A stretch of 64,000 nucleotides of DNA from Aureivirga marina (lineage in GTDB: Bacteria; Bacteroidota; Bacteroidia; Flavobacteriales; Flavobacteriaceae), in assembly GCF_015767265.1 (NCBI RefSeq), contig NZ_JADPIB010000004.1, forward strand, positions 62,001 to 126,000. Direction: 5' to 3'. This document shows positions 61,354 through 64,000 of this stretch, one piece after another (within the stretch, counting starts at the first letter, position 1; every line of letters begins with the position of its first letter). The notes under the pieces were generated by a model that was given only the letters and a program-made list of their open reading frames with translations, made no database searches and was not told the origin of the DNA. Both the position numbers and the translations under genes were made by a program.

Positions 61354-62430
61354 ATGAAAGATTACTTTGATGTTTATACAACATACAATGATATTGAAAG
61401 AGGTCCACTTTTTTATAAATTTTACGAATGCTTTCCTTCTGAAATTTCTCTTGATATTACTTTAAAAGCAAAAAAAGAGAATATGAAAAAGGCGTTAGAT
61501 TTAATCGATTTAGAAATATTTGATTTTGAATTAATCAAAAAAACATGGAAAATTTCGGATAAACAAGATGCTAAATTTGAAGACGATTATGTCAACGAAT
61601 ACTTTTATAAAAGCAATAAGAAAAAAATCACTATTTGGATTTGTTTACGAAGTGAATCTTTGGATGTGGAATTTCAATATGATGGAAAAGATACAGAATT
61701 AGAAACATGGATTTTAAAAACGAATCACGATTTAAGAGAAAAACTTTGTGAAAAACCATCTCCATCATTTAAAGTTTTAACAAGTGGAAATGCAGGTTTT
61801 TCTACGCAAGAAGTGAAAACGGATTTTGTAAAATTAGATGTTGAGAAAAATTATAATGAAGATTTTCAAGAAGTCAATAAAACGATTTTAGATTGTTTTG
61901 AAGAAGACCAATCTGGTTTGATTCTTTTACATGGTTTACCAGGAACTGGAAAGACAACTTATATTAAAAATCTGATTACAAAATTTGATGAATTAAGTTT
62001 TATTTTTGTTCAAAATGATTTTGTAAGTGAGTTATTAAATCCTGGATTTATTTCTTTTTTAATCGAAAACAAAAATGCAGTTTTAATTATTGAAGACGCT
62101 GAAAAAGTGATTATGAAAAGGGAACATTCTGGACAAAATTCAGTGGTTTCTACAATTTTACAATTGACAGATGGATTGTTTAGTGATTATTTAAATATTC
62201 GAATTATTTGTACATTTAATTCTGAATTAGATAAAATCGATAAAGCGCTTTTACGAAAAGGAAGAATGATTGCTTATTATGATTTTAAGAAATTATCTGT
62301 GGAAAAATCAAATGTTCTTTTAGAAGAAATGGATTGTGAACAAACTTTTGAAGAATTGACATTAGCGGAAATATTTAATTATAAAAAGAAGAATTACCAA
62401 CAAGAAGAAAAAATGAAAATAGGGTTTTAA
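61354..62430 (+). CDS. AAA+ ATPase with N-terminal accessory domain
   Basis: About 358 residues from the ATG at 61354; the frame also stays open from a TTG at 61330. The N-terminal half (1-180) is a charged alpha/beta domain without a known motif. The AAA domain has Walker A LLHGLPGTGKTTYIK near residue 192, Walker B AVLIIEDAEKVI near 243, sensor-1 ICTFNSE and arginine-finger-like ALLRKGRM near 300, as in the CDC48/26S-regulatory-subunit branch. It is a single gene, convergent with the 92-aa gene of the palindrome regulon. The cellular role is unknown. Confidence 0.82.
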   Translation: MKDYFDVYTTYNDIERGPLFYKFYECFPSEISLDITLKAKKENMKKALDLIDLEIFDFELIKKTWKISDKQDAKFEDDYVNEYFYKSNKKKITIWICLRSESLDVEFQYDGKDTELETWILKTNHDLREKLCEKPSPSFKVLTSGNAGFSTQEVKTDFVKLDVEKNYNEDFQEVNKTILDCFEEDQSGLILLHGLPGTGKTTYIKNLITKFDELSFIFVQNDFVSELLNPGFISFLIENKNAVLIIEDAEKVIMKREHSGQNSVVSTILQLTDGLFSDYLNIRIICTFNSELDKIDKALLRKGRMIAYYDFKKLSVEKSNVLLEEMDCEQTFEELTLAEIFNYKKKNYQQEEKMKIGF

Positions 62431-62446
62431 AACCCTATTTTTTTAT
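62413..62446. terminator. Bidirectional terminator
   Basis: AAATAGGGTTTTAAAACCCTATTT palindrome (core AGGGTTTTAAAACCCT) with T-run at the 3' end of the AAA gene and just past the stop of the 92-aa gene. Confidence 0.8.
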
Positions 62447-62457
62447 ATAAATAATAA

Positions 62458-62736
62458 TTAATTAAAACACAGATTTTCTTCGCTATATTTTAAAGAATAA
62501 TTTTTGCTTTCTGATTGCCAGCTTGTTTTTCGATTCATAAATAAAATGCTTTCTGCAATGATGCTTGGAGTAATTTGAACATTTTCTGCCCAAAGACTAA
62601 AACGTCGATTAGGTTTTTCTTCTAAACCAATATTTGCTTTCACTTCTGAAGTTTCATTAACTAAATCAACTTTGAAATAATAAACCGTTGAATCAATAGT
62701 AATTTTTCGAATCCCTTTCTTTTTTGGTAGTGCCAT
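62458..62736 (-). CDS. 92-residue protein of the palindrome regulon
   Basis: A small basic protein beginning MALPKKKGIRKITIDSTVYY, then FKVDLVN, with VQITPSIIAESI near residue 53. The layout, a short N-terminal R-K-I-x-(I/V)-D-x-x-x-Y strand and a later (V/I)TP-x-(I/V) helix, resembles a widespread family of small bacterial proteins of unknown function. It starts 13 nt after the end of leader RNA copy C, behind palindrome copy C, so it is tied to rtcB and the tRNA/Y-like array by regulation. Confidence 0.78.
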   Translation of the reverse strand: MALPKKKGIRKITIDSTVYYFKVDLVNETSEVKANIGLEEKPNRRFSLWAENVQITPSIIAESILFMNRKTSWQSESKNYSLKYSEENLCFN

Positions 62737-62749
62737 TTTTTGAAGCTGA

Positions 62750-62871
62750 TTTTAATTAGTGTACTATCATTCTCAGCCTTAACGATAGTACACATGACTT
62801 TTTCTTTTCGGGATTAGCAATTCTCCCACTTTAGCGTAAATAATTATGAATTGATGTGTATTTCATAATTA
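62750..62871 (-). ncRNA. Structured leader RNA, copy C (92-aa gene locus)
   Basis: Second copy of the leader found before rtcB. P1 (62841-62871) is a perfect 10-bp stem TAATTATGAA/TTCATAATTA with loop containing TACACAT. The GCTAAAGTGGGAGAATTGCTA block, a GGGA/TCCC hairpin, AAAAGAAAAAGTCATGTGTA and the P3 hairpin (62759-62793, GTGTACTATC/GATAGTACAC) are all kept. P1 sequence differs from copy A while staying paired, and loop residues are conserved, which supports a functional RNA fold. Confidence 0.78.
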
Positions 62872-62876
62872 CATTG

Positions 62877-62884
62877 CAAAGATG
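62877..62884 (-). promoter_or_regulatory. -7 promoter element of the 92-aa locus
   Basis: CATCTTTG on the minus strand, identical to the rtcB copy and again 9 nt from the palindrome. Confidence 0.75.
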
Positions 62885-62893
62885 AAAAGTAAG

Positions 62894-62912
62894 TGCGCAG
62901 TCTTTTTGCGCA
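62894..62912. promoter_or_regulatory. Shared 19-bp palindromic operator, copy C
   Basis: TGCGCAGTCTTTTTGCGCA on the plus strand. Its outer six bases on each side are a perfect inverted repeat. It retains the N5 core CTTTT-like sequence of copies A and B. Confidence 0.85.
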
Positions 62913-63128
62913 GTAGAATTTTTTTTCAAAAAAATAGGAATTTTATGCACTTTTATGATATTTATATTTTGTTTTTAAAATTAAATTGAGCAGAATTTGC
63001 TGTTTGAAGCCTTAATTTGGTTGTTTAAAGGATTTTTTTTTACATAAAATAGAATAGTTTATTCTTTGTAATAAATTTAAAATATCCAGTATAGATTATA
63101 GTTCTATATGATAATGAAATAATACAAA

Positions 63129-63644
63129 ATGAGTAAGAATAAAAAAGTTCCGTATTATGTACGATTAATACATAGATATCTTGGTTTTTTTCTAGCAGGG
63201 ATTATGTCTGTTTATGCAATAAGTGGAGTTGTGCTTATTTTTAGAAATACAGATTTTTTAAAATATGAACAATCTGTTGAACGAAAAATTAAAACAGATT
63301 TGAAAAAAGAAAAACTCGGTAAGGCCTTGCGTATAAGAAATCTTGAAATTACGAAAATTGAAGGAAATCTTATCTATTTTAAACAAGGAGTTTATAATAA
63401 GCAAACAGGAGTTGCAAACTATACAAAAAAAGATTTAGCTCCCGCATTAAAAAAGTTGAATCAATTACATAAGTCAACTACGAATACACCTTTGTATTGG
63501 TTGAACATATTTTTTGGATTTTCACTTTTATTCTTTTCTCTTTCTGCTTTTTGGATGTATTTACCTAAAGCTAAAATTTTTCGAAAAGGATTATATTTTG
63601 CTTTTGGAGGAATTGTTTTAACATTGCTACTTCTTTTTATGTAG
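63129..63644 (+). CDS. PepSY-associated transmembrane protein
   Basis: A 171-residue protein starting with YYVRLIHRYLGFFLAGIMSV, the His-containing first helix of PepSY_TM proteins. A periplasmic PepSY-like segment follows (about 45-110), then two C-terminal helices (122-143 and 150-170). These proteins are often linked with iron or haem reduction at the membrane. The gene stands alone upstream of hutI with an A/T-rich gap of 112 bp. Confidence 0.82.
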   Translation: MSKNKKVPYYVRLIHRYLGFFLAGIMSVYAISGVVLIFRNTDFLKYEQSVERKIKTDLKKEKLGKALRIRNLEITKIEGNLIYFKQGVYNKQTGVANYTKKDLAPALKKLNQLHKSTTNTPLYWLNIFFGFSLLFFSLSAFWMYLPKAKIFRKGLYFAFGGIVLTLLLLFM

Positions 63645-63756
63645 TAATTCTGAAAAGAGAATTTTTTTTCAAAAAAAAGACTTCTTTTTCTCTTTTTTTA
63701 AAGAATTCATTGATTTTAGAGTATTTTTACCTTTTGAAAATAGAATTCTATAGTTT

Positions 63757-64000
63757 ATGACAACATTATTTTTAAACATAAAAGAATTATTACAAACGGA
63801 AGATGCACCAAGAAAAATGGTTTCTGGTGCCGAAATGAAAAATTTACCAACAATCAAGAATGCTTATCTTTTAATTGAAGATGATGAAATTCGAGATTTT
63901 GGTTCTATGGAAAATTTACCGAAAATTAATGCAGATAAAACAGTTGATGCTTCGGGGAAAATTATTTTACCAACTTGGGTAGATAGTCATACACATATTG
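63757..64000 (+). CDS. hutI: Imidazolonepropionase, N-terminal part (cut by window end)
   Basis: The ATG at 63757 opens a frame of 81 codons that runs off the window. The N-terminal sequence begins MTTLFLNIKELLQTED and ends LPTWVDSHTHI, where D-x-H-T-H is the metal-binding motif of amidohydrolases. The start and the A-P-R-K spacing resemble HutI, the third enzyme of histidine degradation, which opens imidazolone propionate. Downstream hut genes would be outside the window. A different amidohydrolase is possible. Confidence 0.75.
   Translation, partial: MTTLFLNIKELLQTEDAPRKMVSGAEMKNLPTIKNAYLLIEDDEIRDFGSMENLPKINADKTVDASGKIILPTWVDSHTHI

Larger units (their letters stand above)
62737..63128. other. 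Intergenic region holding leader C and palindrome C
   Basis: 392 bp between the divergent 92-aa and PepSY genes. The first half is the leader RNA, -7 element and palindrome described separately. The part after about 62930 is AT-rich and holds no feature that I can name besides the PepSY promoter region. Confidence 0.6.

Overview
The window is a very AT-rich chromosomal segment (about 30 % GC by eye) from a member of the Flavobacteriaceae (Bacteroidota). Supporting marks are TAnnTTTG -7 promoter elements, the DUF4294 and DUF4295 families, a type IX secretion C-terminal domain, menaquinone biosynthesis (menB), M43 cytophagalysin-type lipoprotein metalloproteases and sparse Shine-Dalgarno sequences. 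No rRNA, insertion sequence, prophage or CRISPR array was seen.

Layout. 1-8.5 kb: secreted or surface proteins (DUF4294, a VIT/vWA/TPR fusion, two lipoproteins) and a TetR regulator with matching operators in front of itself and of a metallo-beta-lactamase-fold hydrolase. 9-18.4 kb: housekeeping (menB, a FAH-family hydrolase, cinA, rpmB-rpmG-DUF4295, ftsY, a phosphohexomutase, an MsbA-like ABC exporter, tspO). 18.4-26 kb: an ATP-grasp protein, a 3D-domain protein, then a divergent cluster (EamA exporter + double hotdog hydratase versus CitE-like lyase + CoA-transferase + ThDP decarboxylase) that resembles itaconate or mesaconate/citramalyl-CoA catabolism. 26-42 kb: RNA helicase, sirtuin, NAD(P)HX repair enzyme, corA, clpC, gyrA, TPR protein, sdaA. 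44-51 kb: an accessory cluster with two tandem CxxCH membrane-anchored paralogues, a LodA-like quinoprotein oxidase and its LodB-like FAD partner. 51-55 kb: a fibre-like secreted protein and a T9SS cargo. 58-64 kb: a MoaF-like/AraC/AraC/SDR cluster, an AAA ATPase, a PepSY protein and the start of hutI.

The most striking content is a dispersed RNA-repair-like regulon on the minus strand. Three separate loci, (A) a 29-codon ORF + rtcB RNA ligase, (B) a small-RNA array + RING/TerD-like protein, and (C) a 92-aa protein, share one promoter architecture: a 19-bp palindrome (TGCGCAA-N5-TTGCGCA type) placed exactly 9 nt upstream of a CAnCTTTG -7 element. Loci A and C also share a roughly 120-nt structured leader RNA. 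Locus B holds seven copies of a structured RNA module (outer helix, asymmetric internal loop CA(A)/GAUU, inner helix, ACUUC). Five copies are ordinary hairpins that recall Y RNAs. The other two are circularly permuted and sit inside the anticodon arms of two otherwise perfect tRNA genes: Arg(CCG) with a 51-nt insert between positions 33 and 34, and Asn(GUU) with a 45-nt insert in the anticodon stem. Such short non-self-splicing inserts in bacterial tRNAs, in the same regulon as the ligase RtcB (the tRNA-splicing ligase of archaea and animals), suggest an undescribed tRNA splicing, tRNA-damage sensing or Y-RNA/tRNA chimera system.
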